This document shows positions 10,049 through 18,792 of a stretch of DNA of 64,000 bases, piece by piece. The notes under the pieces were generated by a model. The model made no database searches and was not told the DNA's origin. It was given only the letters and a program-made list of their open reading frames with translations. Each line of letters begins with the position of its first letter. Position 1 is the stretch's first letter. Position numbers and translations under genes: made by a program. The DNA comes from Gemmatimonadota bacterium (GTDB lineage Bacteria; Gemmatimonadota; Gemmatimonadetes; Gemmatimonadales; Gemmatimonadaceae): positions 38,999-102,998 of the forward strand of contig DAHUXM010000007.1 of assembly GCA_027307165.1 (NCBI GenBank), in the 5' to 3' direction.

Positions 10049-11104
10049 ATGGCCAGGACATTCCCATTCCCCATCGCTGCAGCGACGCCACTGTATCTGG
10101 CGCCAATGGCGGGAGTGTCGGAATCCCCGTTCCGCCGCATCTGTCACCGTTTCGGCGCCGACGTCGTCGTAACCGAGTTTCTTTCGGCCGAAGCAATACG
10201 GCGCGAGAATGAGGCCACGCTCGCGAAACTTCGCTTCGGTGCCGACGAGCGTCCCATCGGTGTGCAGATTTTCGGCGCGGAACCCGCAGCGATGGGCGAC
10301 GCTGCGCGACTGGTATCCGATGTCTTTCAGCCCGAGTTCATCGATATCAACTTCGGCTGTCCCGTCAAGAAGGTCGTGAAGCGGAATGGCGGCTCGGGCT
10401 GTCTCAAGGACCTCGGACTGGTCGAGTCGGTGATCAAGGCTGTTGCGGCAGCCACACCCCTGCCTGTCACGGTCAAGATTCGCAGCGGCTGGAGCGAGGA
10501 GATGCGGAACCCTGTGGAGATCGCGCTACGGTGTCAGGATGCCGGTGCGACGGTGCTCACTCTGCATCCTCGCACGCGCGCACAGATGTACAGTGGCGCT
10601 GCGCGCTGGGATGAGATCGCGGCGGTTGTGGATGCGCTGGACATTCCGGTGCTCGGCAATGGTGACATCAAGTCCGCTGAAGACGCGATCGAGATGCATC
10701 GCCAGACCGGTTGCACCGGAATCATGATTGCGCGCGGATCCTTCGGTCAGCCGTGGATCTTCGATCAGACGCGTGACCTGCTCGAGGGACGCGAGAAGCG
10801 GCCGGCGCCGCCGATCCGCGAGCGTCTCGCGATCGCGCTCGAGCACGCGCACATGGCTGACGAGTTCGAGCTGGATCCCCGCGGCGCCGCCGTTGAGTTT
10901 CGGAAGCACCTTGGCTGGTATGTGAAGGGGTTGCCGGGATCGGCTGAGCTGCGCAAGAAGTTGTACGCCGTTCGATCCATCACTGAGGTCGAAGCAATCT
11001 TCGACGACTACCTGTCCCACCCTTATGGTGCGCGAAATGGTGACGACGACATGGTCGGGAGAACCGCTGATACAACGAGCGACGCGATCGCCGAGGCTGC
11101 GTAG
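10049..11104 (+). CDS. dusB: tRNA-dihydrouridine synthase (Dus family, DusB-like)
   Basis: The 351-residue flavoprotein reduces uridines in tRNA D-loops. It shows LAPMAGVSESPFRR at the N-terminus, the FMN barrel and NFGCPVKKVVKRNGGSGCL with the catalytic Cys at 104. ARGSFGQPWIF near the end of the barrel binds the FMN phosphate, and a helical C-terminal domain follows. I chose the ATG at 10049; an in-frame TTG at 10013 would add 12 residues with no family resemblance. The 3' end overlaps the next gene by up to 80 bases. Confidence 0.9.
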   Translation: MARTFPFPIAAATPLYLAPMAGVSESPFRRICHRFGADVVVTEFLSAEAIRRENEATLAKLRFGADERPIGVQIFGAEPAAMGDAARLVSDVFQPEFIDINFGCPVKKVVKRNGGSGCLKDLGLVESVIKAVAAATPLPVTVKIRSGWSEEMRNPVEIALRCQDAGATVLTLHPRTRAQMYSGAARWDEIAAVVDALDIPVLGNGDIKSAEDAIEMHRQTGCTGIMIARGSFGQPWIFDQTRDLLEGREKRPAPPIRERLAIALEHAHMADEFELDPRGAAVEFRKHLGWYVKGLPGSAELRKKLYAVRSITEVEAIFDDYLSHPYGARNGDDDMVGRTADTTSDAIAEAA

Positions 11105-12530
11105 TACTGATTCGGCGCCATCGGTAGAGCACACGCCCATCACGGACATCCTTGCGGATGTTCGCGAGATGTTTGGTGGAATGCACGCGTCTGTGTGGGA
11201 CGCAGCCGATCCGGCGGCCGCGCCGCGTTTGATGGAGTTCGTGAGCGCCGACGGGCAGGAGCCGCAGCTCGACGCGCGCGCGAAGGGATTGATCGCATGG
11301 GCCGCGAATCAGAACATCGGGGAGATTTCCACCGATGGTGAGCGCGTCGCATTCGTCGCCACGCCGATTCCATCGACGACGGGAGCGCATCATGTACTGG
11401 CGGTCGCTGCCGGAGAACGTGGCGCGCTCAAGCTTCCGCGGGAGCAGCTCCGCACATGGCTCCCTCGGCTTGCCCGCAGGTTGGCGACGCTTCGCTCGCT
11501 GCTCGACGCGCAGGCTGCGGTGACGCAGTCGGAGCGACACGCAGATCTTCTCCTGCTTACCGCGACACAGCTCCAGGATCACAGGACCATCGGCGATCTG
11601 GGCGCATCGCTCTGCACCGCGGCCTCTCACATGATGGGGACGCGACGGGTAGCGCTGGTGCGCTGGAACCCTTCGCGGCCGGCGGGTGAGGTCGCGTATT
11701 CGATTCGAGGACATCCCGTGGTCGCGGGGTCTGTCGTAACGCCTGAGAGCCAGGTGGGCGCGGCATGCATTGGTGATTACCCCGTGTTGATCGAGGACGC
11801 GACGGACCGCGGCCGTGGTTTCGTCGTCTTCGGCGGCGAGGAGGAGCAGCACCCGCTCGGTGCGCTCGCGATAGTTCCGCTCCGTGGCGGCGACGGAATC
11901 ATCGGCGCGCTCGTGATGGAAAACGAGCTACCCATAACGATCAGCCCGACAGACGCCAAGAACCTGCGCCTGCTCGGCGTCATGGCGGCGCATGCGCTCG
12001 AAACCGTCTGGGAGATCGAGGAGATCAACAGGCGCGCGCGGACAGATGCCCTGACGGGGTTGGCGAACCGGCAGCAGTTCGAGGAGCGGCTGACGCGCAT
12101 AGTCATGGAGACCAACCGCTTTGGTGGGTCGTGCACGCTCGTGGTGGTCGATATAGACCGGTTCAAGCACGTCAACGACACGTACGGGCACCAGGTCGGC
12201 GACGAGGTGCTCAAGCGCGTCGCGACAGCATTGCAGGGGGAGATCCGCAACGTCGATCTCTGCGCCCGATACGGCGGCGAGGAGATGGCACTCCTGCTGC
12301 CGCAGACTGATTTGTCGGGCGGATGCCAGCTTGCCGAGCGCCTGAGGACTGCGGTCGGCGGGAGGCCGTTCGTCATCGGCGGCAGGGACATTCGCGTGAC
12401 CATTTCGCTCGGTCTCGCGACGTATCCCGAAGGCGCGCGGGACCGCGATGAGTTGTTTTCGGCGGCGGACCGGGCGTTGTACGTGGCCAAGCGCGAGGGT
12501 CGGGATAGGGTCGTCGCGGGCGGGTTATAG
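11025..12530 (+). CDS. GAF-GGDEF diguanylate cyclase-type protein
   Basis: The 501-residue product has a GAF-like sensor region at about 175-330 and a GGDEF domain at about 338-500, beginning TDALTGLANR. The signature reads GGEEM (417-421), with Met in place of the usual Phe; the GGEE catalytic part is intact. An inhibitory site RxxD (R408-D411) lies five residues upstream, so product inhibition by c-di-GMP is likely. No transmembrane segment is evident, so it is probably cytoplasmic. The start is uncertain: ATG at 11025 or 11037, both inside dusB. A c-di-GMP-type HD-GYP protein is encoded at 37527. Confidence 0.85.
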   Translation: MVREMVTTTWSGEPLIQRATRSPRLRSTDSAPSVEHTPITDILADVREMFGGMHASVWDAADPAAAPRLMEFVSADGQEPQLDARAKGLIAWAANQNIGEISTDGERVAFVATPIPSTTGAHHVLAVAAGERGALKLPREQLRTWLPRLARRLATLRSLLDAQAAVTQSERHADLLLLTATQLQDHRTIGDLGASLCTAASHMMGTRRVALVRWNPSRPAGEVAYSIRGHPVVAGSVVTPESQVGAACIGDYPVLIEDATDRGRGFVVFGGEEEQHPLGALAIVPLRGGDGIIGALVMENELPITISPTDAKNLRLLGVMAAHALETVWEIEEINRRARTDALTGLANRQQFEERLTRIVMETNRFGGSCTLVVVDIDRFKHVNDTYGHQVGDEVLKRVATALQGEIRNVDLCARYGGEEMALLLPQTDLSGGCQLAERLRTAVGGRPFVIGGRDIRVTISLGLATYPEGARDRDELFSAADRALYVAKREGRDRVVAGGL

Positions 12531-12579
12531 CGTTACGGTGTAACGTGTTACGTCCGTCATTTAATGTAGTTTCGAGGCC

Positions 12580-12606
12580 GTAGGGGCGGGCCACCGCGCC
12601 CGCCCG
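12580..12606. repeat. GC palindrome, left copy, upstream of ssrA
   Basis: This imperfect palindrome reads TAGGGGCGGGC then CACC then GCGCCCGCCCG. It is a diverged relative of the palindrome inside the 48-bp units near 9.4 kb. It flanks the 47-bp tandem array on the left. Confidence 0.7.
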
Positions 12607-12654
12607 CTCTGTTGCCGTTCACCACGCGCAGAGCCTGCCAGAAAGCAAACTGCC

Positions 12655-12787
12655 GTGCGACACGGCGTCGCGGCGGATTTCGGGGAAGCCACGTCACGGC
12701 CGTGCGACACGGCGTCGCGGCGGATTTCGGGGAAGCCACGTCACGGCAGTGCGACACGGCGTCGCAGCGGATTTCGCGAAGCCGCGG
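12655..12787. repeat. 47-bp tandem repeat, about 2.8 copies
   Basis: Units start with GTGCGACACGGCGTCGC at 12655, 12702 and 12749, a constant 47-base period. The first two are almost identical, differing by a few bases near the junctions; the third is shorter and more diverged. Each unit contains the inverted repeat GCGAC-ACGGC-GTCGC. There are no unique spacers, so it is not a CRISPR array. Confidence 0.88.
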
Positions 12788-12789
12788 GA

Positions 12790-12814
12790 CGGGGGCGGGC
12801 ACGGGGGCCCGCCC
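12790..12814. repeat. GC palindrome, right copy, upstream of ssrA
   Basis: The sequence GGGGGCGGGCACGGGGGCCC plus GCCC matches the palindrome of the 48-bp units at 9388 and 9435 almost exactly. Together with the left copy it brackets the 47-bp tandem array. Confidence 0.75.
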
Positions 12815-12878
12815 ATACGCGTTCTCGGCTGACGGGGGACCGGAACCAGCGCTTGCTTGGGGTGTTAAGTTAAGTGAA

Positions 12879-13243
12879 GGGGGCGACCGGCTTCGACGGG
12901 GTTAGTGAAGCTGTGGCCGCGTGCCGAGGTTCCTGGAACCTCGTAAAAAAATCTGGGAATCTTCACAACTGCCAACGACAACTTGGCCCTGGCTGCGTAA
13001 CCTGCTGTAAAGCGGTTACTGCACCTGCCTGAATCGGAGCGCTCCTGACGCGCCGACCAGGTATTGCAAATTCGGGATAGTGGCTAGGGGCGGTTTCCCC
13101 TTAATCACGAAATAACAGGAACCTTGTCCAGTCGTAGCCCCGCCTTCCGGGTCGCGATTGGAGAGACAAAAAAGCGAAGGCTACGCACGTAGATGCCGTG
13201 GTGAATCTTGCTTCGGACCGGGGTTCGAATCCCCGCGCCTCCA
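12879..13243 (+). ncRNA. ssrA: Transfer-messenger RNA (tmRNA, one-piece)
   Basis: The 5' end reads GGGGGCGACCGGCTTCGACG, the tmRNA hallmark. The 3' end has a T-arm with GGGGTTCGAATCCCC and the acceptor strand CGCCTCC (13236-13242), pairing with the first seven bases and including the diagnostic third-pair G-U. Discriminator A is 13243; CCA is not encoded. The tag frame at 12971-13000 reads Ala-Asn-Asp-Asn-Leu-Ala-Leu-Ala-Ala then TAA, ending in the ALAA type of degron used for ClpXP delivery. With SmpB it rescues stalled ribosomes. Confidence 0.97.
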
Positions 13244-13265
13244 CTTATCTCCCTAAGAACACCAG

Positions 13266-13303
13266 AAACGCCGACTGCGGATCATACCGCAGCCGGCGTT
13301 TTT
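13266..13303. terminator. Bidirectional intrinsic terminator shared by ssrA and the minus-strand operon
   Basis: The stem is CGCCG-A-CTGCGG (13269-13280), the loop ATCATA, and the return strand CCGCAG-C-CGGCG (13287-13298), followed by five T on the plus strand. On the other side three A (13266-13268) give a short U tract for minus-strand transcripts. It lies 26 bases after ssrA. Its return arm lies within the last codons of the minus-strand gene that ends at 13282. Confidence 0.88.
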
Positions 13304-14271
13304 GCCTTCCTGCGGAAGATGAACTCCGGCGCGAGCGCGACGCCGATCAACGTCGTCGGAATTATCTGCAGCGCCTGGATCAGGACCGCGACCGCGATGG
13401 CGTTCGCTTCGACCGTGCCAAAGGGGGCAGTGGCAAGTGCGTACGCGAACTGGAAGAAACCGACGTTGCCCGGCGTGGCGCGTATGACAAGCGACACGTT
13501 CACGGCGAGGAGCGCGGCGAGGCTGCCCTGCACAGGCAGAGGTGTGTGCGCTGCGCGCGCGGCATAGGCGAACGTCGCCAACTGCGCCAACCATGCCAGG
13601 ATGGTCAGCACGAGCAGTGGGATCATCCTCGGGCCCGTTGCCAACTCGCGCATGCTGCCGCCGAACTCGCGGAGCCACGCCAGCGCCTTGGCCCGCCATC
13701 CGCGAGGGACCGCCCGTCGCTCGATGATCTGCTCGGCGTCGGCGTCGGGGGCGGTCCTGGCCAGCCAGACGAGCGCGACGGTGATCAGGATCAGCGCGAT
13801 GACGACGGGCCAACGCAGGACTTCAAATTCTGACGGAAGGGTGAACACCGCGAGACCGACGGCGAGCAGCACTATGAAGCCTATCGGATCGAACAGGCGG
13901 TCAAGTGCCGCAGTTGCCAGTACTCGAGCGGCCGGCACTCCGCTCGATCGCGTGACAAACACGATGCGCGCCGCGTCACCACCGTTCGCAACGAGGACGT
14001 TGTTGAGACCCGCGCCGGCGAAGGTTGCGCGCATGCAGAGCGCCAACGACGGAGATCCAACGGCGCGAAGCAGAATCCACCATCTCACACCGCGTGCGAC
14101 GAGGCTGAGAAGGTTCACCGCGAGTGCAGCGAGCAGCAGGGGACGCGACGCGGTTATCATCGCGTGCCATGCCTGGCCCCAGTCGACTTTCCTCGCGAAG
14201 AGGATCAGCAGAACGATGATCGCGGCAGACAACGTCAGGCGAACCAACCTGCCGATCCTGGCGCGATTCAT
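13282..14271 (-). CDS. Lysylphosphatidylglycerol synthase TM / flippase-like membrane protein (UPF0104 type)
   Basis: The 329-residue product is very hydrophobic with about seven or eight membrane spans. It carries the LPG_synthase_TM pattern: AARGVRWWILLRA-like arginine and tryptophan after span two, then FAGAGLNNVLVANGGDAARI and RATPGNVGFFQFAYA near the end. Family members move or modify lipids at the inner membrane; the substrate here is unknown. It is the last gene of the minus-strand run and overlaps the deacetylase start by four bases. With that gene and the glycosyltransferase it may act in envelope glycan or lipid assembly. Its last codons form part of the shared terminator hairpin. 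Confidence 0.82.
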   Translation of the reverse strand: MNRARIGRLVRLTLSAAIIVLLILFARKVDWGQAWHAMITASRPLLLAALAVNLLSLVARGVRWWILLRAVGSPSLALCMRATFAGAGLNNVLVANGGDAARIVFVTRSSGVPAARVLATAALDRLFDPIGFIVLLAVGLAVFTLPSEFEVLRWPVVIALILITVALVWLARTAPDADAEQIIERRAVPRGWRAKALAWLREFGGSMRELATGPRMIPLLVLTILAWLAQLATFAYAARAAHTPLPVQGSLAALLAVNVSLVIRATPGNVGFFQFAYALATAPFGTVEANAIAVAVLIQALQIIPTTLIGVALAPEFIFRRKAKTPAAV

Positions 14272-14954
14272 CTGGGCAAAGTCGCAAACGTGAAGCCGCG
14301 ATCGTGCAGCTTGCTCACGATCTGCGGGACCGCGCGAGCGGTCTGCATGCGGTCACCAACCGGGTCGTATCCATCGCCGTCGTGCAGGAGCAAGATGTGT
14401 CCCGGCCGCGCGCCTTCGACCGTTCTGGCCACGATCGCATCCGTGCCGGGCAGATCAGTGTCCCAGACCCCGAGCGACCAACCGACTGTGCGCTCGCCGA
14501 GCGAGCGGGCTATTGCAGTGACCCACGGGCTGCGGAATCCGTGCGGTGCACGAAAGAACGCTGGTGTGACCCCGCACGCGGCTTCTATTGCGGCCTTGCC
14601 ACGCCCGAGGTCGTCGCGCACGTACCCGATGCCGCGCAGGTGGAGCTTCCGATGGTAGTAGCCGTGGTTGCCGATCTGATGACCCTCCGCGGCGGCGCGG
14701 TGCGCGATCTCGGGCCAGCGTTCGACGTGTCGGCCAAGGAAGAAGAAGGTCGCGCTGACGCCGGCCTTGCCGAGTGCATCGAGCACGACCGGTGTCGCGT
14801 ACGGATTGGGTCCGTCGTCGAAGGTGAGCGATACGGTACTCCCTGATGTCGGGAGTTGATGCAGGACGCTGCCGAAGACGGGACTGTTTCTATAGAATGC
14901 CCCGTACGCAGCCGTCCCCGCCGCGACAAGCGCGGCGGTAGCGGGTAGTATCAT
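14268..14954 (-). CDS. Polysaccharide deacetylase (NodB fold)
   Basis: The 228-residue product has an N-terminal hydrophobic segment (about 1-20) that would export or anchor it, then a complete NodB domain. TFDDGPN carries the catalytic and metal-binding Asp46/Asp47, NHGYYH gives metal His97 and His101, RAPHG is motif 3 and LLLHDG is motif 5. It probably removes N-acetyl groups from a surface or cell-wall polysaccharide. It sits in a four-base overlap with both neighbours, between a glycosyltransferase and a lipid-flippase-like gene. Confidence 0.9.
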   Translation of the reverse strand: MILPATAALVAAGTAAYGAFYRNSPVFGSVLHQLPTSGSTVSLTFDDGPNPYATPVVLDALGKAGVSATFFFLGRHVERWPEIAHRAAAEGHQIGNHGYYHRKLHLRGIGYVRDDLGRGKAAIEAACGVTPAFFRAPHGFRSPWVTAIARSLGERTVGWSLGVWDTDLPGTDAIVARTVEGARPGHILLLHDGDGYDPVGDRMQTARAVPQIVSKLHDRGFTFATLPR

Positions 14955-16147
14955 GCCGCTGCTGAACGCCGCGCGAGAACGCTATCGTATTGTTCGAGGA
15001 CGCGCTCGGTGACACGCGGCCATGCGTACTGCTCCGCTTCGCGGCGGCCGGTCTTGCCGAGCCTGGTGCGCAGCGTCTCGTCGTCGAGCAGCGTCACCAT
15101 CGCATCGGCGAGTGCGTCGCGGTCCCCGCACGGCACCATCAACGCCTCGCGCCCATCCTTTACGACGTCGCGGAAACCCAGGATGTCGGAACACACGACC
15201 GGGGTCTCGCACGCCATCGACTCGAGCAGCGTTATTCCGAATGACGCCTTGGTGGTCGGGCAGGCGTACATCGCTGCGTGGGCGTAGTAGCTCGGGCGTG
15301 CCTTCAGCACGGATCCGACGAACGTAATGTCCGGATCGTCGCCTGCCGCGCGGAAGTAATGCTTGCGTAGCGGACCGTCTCCGACGACCACGAGCTGCGC
15401 TTCGCGTTGCTTGCCGCGCACGCGCTTGAACGAATCGATGAGCGTCGTGAGTCCGTTACGCGGATCGAAGCGGCCGAGGAAGAGAATGGCTGGAACGTCG
15501 CGACGCAGCCCCGGCGGCAGTGGTGCGTGTGGATTGAAGAGATTGATGTCGATGCCGTTGGGAATGATGGTCCAGTCGGCTTCGAAATAGCGATCGAGGG
15601 CGATTGTCGTCGAATGCGACACGGCTATGGCGACTTCCAGCATGTCGAGCCGGCGCTGAAAATATTTGCGCCCGAGCTGATATCCGATGGATTTATCGAA
15701 GTAGGTGTGGAACGTACCGATGGTGGGGCAGTCGGCTTCCTCGATCGCGAGAATCGGAAGGATCGGGCTGAGAGGCGAGTGAACGTGGACGATATCGTAG
15801 CGTCCCTCCTGCAGGACCCGGCGCATGTCCTTGCGGAGCGACAGGCCGACCGTGATGCGGGCCTGCGAGCCGTTGGCGTAGATCGGCTGGCTCCGTCCAA
15901 TCCTGATGACACCGTTTTCCGCGACCGCGCCCGGAAGATTGGACGTTATGATGTCGACGTGGTGGCCAAGTTTTCGAGCTTCACGCGCAAAAAAATGGAC
16001 ATGCTCGCAGATGCCACCCAGGTGCGGGTAGTAATACTCGGTGACCAGCGCGATCCTCAAGGGGCGAGGCGGCGCCAGGTTGAGACTCGGGCCGGCGATT
16101 GCCGACGAATACACGCTACTGGCCAGGGGTGGCCTCAAGAGCGGCAT
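14951..16147 (-). CDS. Glycosyltransferase family 4
   Basis: The 398-residue product has the GT-B fold. The N-terminal part reads RIALVTEYYYPHLGGICEHV and HVHSPLSP, and the C-terminal nucleotide-sugar domain reads ILFLGRFDPRNGL, ending in KASFGITLLESMACETPVV with the E-x7-E motif. It resembles phosphatidylinositol mannosyltransferase-like GT4 enzymes; donor and acceptor are unknown. I chose the ATG at 16147; the frame extends to 16216 but those residues would lie deep in ppdK. Even so it overlaps the ppdK end by 32 bases. Confidence 0.87.
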   Translation of the reverse strand: MPLLRPPLASSVYSSAIAGPSLNLAPPRPLRIALVTEYYYPHLGGICEHVHFFAREARKLGHHVDIITSNLPGAVAENGVIRIGRSQPIYANGSQARITVGLSLRKDMRRVLQEGRYDIVHVHSPLSPILPILAIEEADCPTIGTFHTYFDKSIGYQLGRKYFQRRLDMLEVAIAVSHSTTIALDRYFEADWTIIPNGIDINLFNPHAPLPPGLRRDVPAILFLGRFDPRNGLTTLIDSFKRVRGKQREAQLVVVGDGPLRKHYFRAAGDDPDITFVGSVLKARPSYYAHAAMYACPTTKASFGITLLESMACETPVVCSDILGFRDVVKDGREALMVPCGDRDALADAMVTLLDDETLRTRLGKTGRREAEQYAWPRVTERVLEQYDSVLARRSAAA

Positions 16148-18791
16148 GGGCTGCGGCGAGCCTGGCAATAGGAACCCGGTAGGGTGAGCATGAGACGTAG
16201 TCAAGGCCGGTGGCATGACAGAATGCTACCGAGCGCGGCTCGCCTCCGTGCTCGCCGCAGATGCCCAATTTAATGCCCGGTCGGGCCTTTCGGCCATCCT
16301 CAACCGCGATGCGGATCAGGCGGCCGACTCCGACGGGGTCCAGGGTCTGAAAAGGGTCATCCGGAAAAATGCCACTTTCTACGTAAGAAGGAAGGAACCG
16401 TCCGGCATCGTCGCGGCTGAGTCCGTAGGTTGTCTGGGTCAGGTCGTTGGTTCCGAAGCTGAAGAATTCGGCCCGTTTGGCAATTTCGCCCGCGGTGAGC
16501 GCAGCCCTTGGGAGCTCTATCATAGTCCCAATAAGGTACGGAACGGTTTCCCCCATGACACCCAGAACCTGCTCGGCGGCATGTTCGAGGATGGCCCGCT
16601 GGTTGTCGAATTCGGTGACCGCGGAGACGAGCGGGACCATGATTTCGGGGTGCACCTCGATGCCGCGGCGTTTGGCCTTGACGGCGGCCTCGAAAATCGC
16701 CCGCCCCTGCATCTCGGTGATTTCGGGGTACGTGATTCCGAGGCGGCATCCGCGGTGGCCCAGCATGGGATTGGTCTCGCGCAGGTTTTCCACTATCCGC
16801 TGCAGGTCGTTGCGGGGGATGTCGAGCGTCCGTGCCAGGAGCTTGCTCTCCTCTCCGCCATGCGGCAGAAATTCGTGCAACGGAGGATCCAGCAGCCGAA
16901 TGGTGACCGGCAGGCCGTCCATCGCCTCGAAAATCCCCTCGAAATCGGCGCGCTGCATCGGAAGCAGTTTCGCGAGCGCGCGCCGGCGACCGGCCTCGTC
17001 GCGCGCGACGATCATCTCGCGCATCGCGTTGATGCGCTCGCCCTCGAAGAACATGTGCTCGGTTCGGCAGAGCCCGATCCCTTCCGCGCCAAAGTTCCGG
17101 GCGATGCGTGCATCGCGCGGCGTATCGGCGTTCGCACGGACCTTGAGCGTGCGAACTTCGTCGGCCCAGCCGAGCAGCTGTGCGTAGGCCTGGTACAGGG
17201 GCGCCGCGCTCTCGCGCATCGTGCCGTTGGTGACCTGCACCACCTCACTCGGAATCGTGGGGAGGGCACCGGAGAAAACACGGCCAGTCGCGCCGTCGAG
17301 CGTGATGTAGTCGCCCTCGTTGATGGTCTGGTTCCCGACAGTGAAGCGACGGTGCTCGAGATCGACGTGAATGTCGCGACAACCAACGACGGCACACTTG
17401 CCCATTCCGCGCGCCACTACCGCTGCGTGACTGGTCATTCCCCCGCGCGCTGTGAGCACCGCGCGGGCGGCGACGATTCCGTGAAAGTCCTCGGGCGTTG
17501 TTTCCTCGCGCACAAGAATCACGGCAGAGCCGTCAGCCGCACGCGCCTCGGCGATGTCCGGATCGAATACCGCTATTCCACTGGAGGCGCCGGGACTCGC
17601 GGGGAGGCCGACGCACAGTGTTTTCGCGCGCGCGGCGGGGTCGATGATCGGATGCAGCAACTGATCCAGTTGTCCAGCGGGCACGCGGCGTACCGCGTCG
17701 TTTTGCGTGATCAGTCCTTCATCGACCATGTCGCGCGCAATGCGAACGGCTGCTGCTGCGGTTCGTTTTCCCGTACGTGTCTGCAGGAGGTACAACTGAC
17801 CCCGCTCGACAGTGAACTCGATGTCCTGCATGTCGCAGAAATGACGCTCGAGTCGTGCCTGCGTATCCATGAGCTGCTCGAACGCGGCGGGCAGGCGAGT
17901 GGCCATCTGATCGATGGCGATCGGAGTGCGGATGCCTGCGACGACGTCTTCGCCCTGCGCGTTGACGAGAAACTCGCCGTAGAACTTGTGCTCTCCGGTG
18001 GATGGGTCACGCGTGAACGCGACGCCCGTTCCGGAATCGTCTCCCAGGTTTCCGAACACCATCGCGACAATATTGACTGCAGTACCGAGTGTCTCCGGAA
18101 TCGCGTGCACCCGGCGGTAGTCGCGCGCCTTCTTGAGCGTCCACGAGCGCCACACTGCTTCGATCGCGCCCCACAGCTGTTCGGCGGGATCTGTCGGAAA
18201 TGGTGTGCCGGTCTGGTTGCGGACTATCGCCTTGAACTCTTCGGTGAGATTACGCAGCGCGTCCTCACTCAGCTCCGCGTCGCTTTCGACTCCTGCGGTC
18301 ATGCGCTTGGCAGTGAGCAGGTGCTCGAACGCGCTGGACGGCACGCCGAGAACGACATCGGCGTACATCTGGATGAATCTGCGATACGAATCGTACGCGA
18401 AGCGTGCACTACCGCTCGCTCGCGCGAGTACGACAACCGTTCGATCGTTGAGACCGAGATTGAGGATGGTCTCCATCATACCAGGCATCGAGACCGCGGC
18501 GCCGGAACGTACGGAGACAAGCAACGGGTCGTGCGCGTCTCCGAACTTCTTTCCCGATGTTGCCTCGAGGCGCGCCACGCTCGCTGCGACTTCCGTACGC
18601 AGCTCAGGCGGGCAGGCGCCGTTTTCCAGATAGGAAATGCACTCCGTCGCTGCGATCGTGAAGCCGGGCGGTACGGGAACGCCGAGGTTGGTCATCTCGG
18701 CGAGATTGGCACCCTTGCCGCCGAGCGTGCGCTTCATGTCTTTCGTACCTTCGGCCGCCCCGCCGCCGAAGAAGAAGACTTTCTGCGTCAC
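16116..18791 (-). CDS. ppdK: Pyruvate, phosphate dikinase
   Basis: The 891-residue enzyme interconverts pyruvate + ATP + Pi with PEP + AMP + PPi. The ATP-grasp domain starts at KRTLGGKGANLAEM, the phosphohistidine domain contains GGMTSHAAVVARGMG with the swivelling His, and the C-terminal PEP/pyruvate barrel ends with GICGEHGGEP carrying the catalytic Cys. I chose the GTG at 18791, one base after the purF stop, because it gives the standard VTQKVFFFGGG N-terminus; the frame continues upstream into purF without homology. Its place after purF suggests co-expression, perhaps because it uses AMP. Confidence 0.95.
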   Translation of the reverse strand: MTQKVFFFGGGAAEGTKDMKRTLGGKGANLAEMTNLGVPVPPGFTIAATECISYLENGACPPELRTEVAASVARLEATSGKKFGDAHDPLLVSVRSGAAVSMPGMMETILNLGLNDRTVVVLARASGSARFAYDSYRRFIQMYADVVLGVPSSAFEHLLTAKRMTAGVESDAELSEDALRNLTEEFKAIVRNQTGTPFPTDPAEQLWGAIEAVWRSWTLKKARDYRRVHAIPETLGTAVNIVAMVFGNLGDDSGTGVAFTRDPSTGEHKFYGEFLVNAQGEDVVAGIRTPIAIDQMATRLPAAFEQLMDTQARLERHFCDMQDIEFTVERGQLYLLQTRTGKRTAAAAVRIARDMVDEGLITQNDAVRRVPAGQLDQLLHPIIDPAARAKTLCVGLPASPGASSGIAVFDPDIAEARAADGSAVILVREETTPEDFHGIVAARAVLTARGGMTSHAAVVARGMGKCAVVGCRDIHVDLEHRRFTVGNQTINEGDYITLDGATGRVFSGALPTIPSEVVQVTNGTMRESAAPLYQAYAQLLGWADEVRTLKVRANADTPRDARIARNFGAEGIGLCRTEHMFFEGERINAMREMIVARDEAGRRRALAKLLPMQRADFEGIFEAMDGLPVTIRLLDPPLHEFLPHGGEESKLLARTLDIPRNDLQRIVENLRETNPMLGHRGCRLGITYPEITEMQGRAIFEAAVKAKRRGIEVHPEIMVPLVSAVTEFDNQRAILEHAAEQVLGVMGETVPYLIGTMIELPRAALTAGEIAKRAEFFSFGTNDLTQTTYGLSRDDAGRFLPSYVESGIFPDDPFQTLDPVGVGRLIRIAVEDGRKARPGIKLGICGEHGGEPRSVAFCHATGLDYVSCSPYRVPIARLAAAHAALEATPGQ

Positions 18792-18792
18792 G

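Larger units (their letters stand above)
12531..12878. other. Gene-free, repeat-rich spacer upstream of ssrA
   Basis: No credible gene lies in these 348 bases; the only open frames run through repeats. Immediately after the GGDEF stop there is a small inverted repeat, CGTTAC-GGT-GTAACG (12531-12545), without a T tract. The spacer then holds a GC palindrome (12580-12606), a 47-bp tandem repeat (12655-12787) and a second GC palindrome (12790-12814). The last 60 bases, which should carry the ssrA promoter, show no convincing -35/-10 pair. Confidence 0.8.

Noticed and set aside
12655..12787. Possible CRISPR array
   Set aside because: Units are contiguous at 47 bases with no unique spacers, and no cas gene is in the window.
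12612..12905. A 97-codon plus-strand frame through the repeat region
   Set aside because: Made almost wholly of the 47-bp repeats, and it runs into the tmRNA gene.
13198..13260. A possible separate tRNA with a GGTTCGAATCC arm
   Set aside because: The arm belongs to the tRNA-like domain of tmRNA; its acceptor strand pairs with 12879-12885, and no D or anticodon arm is present locally.
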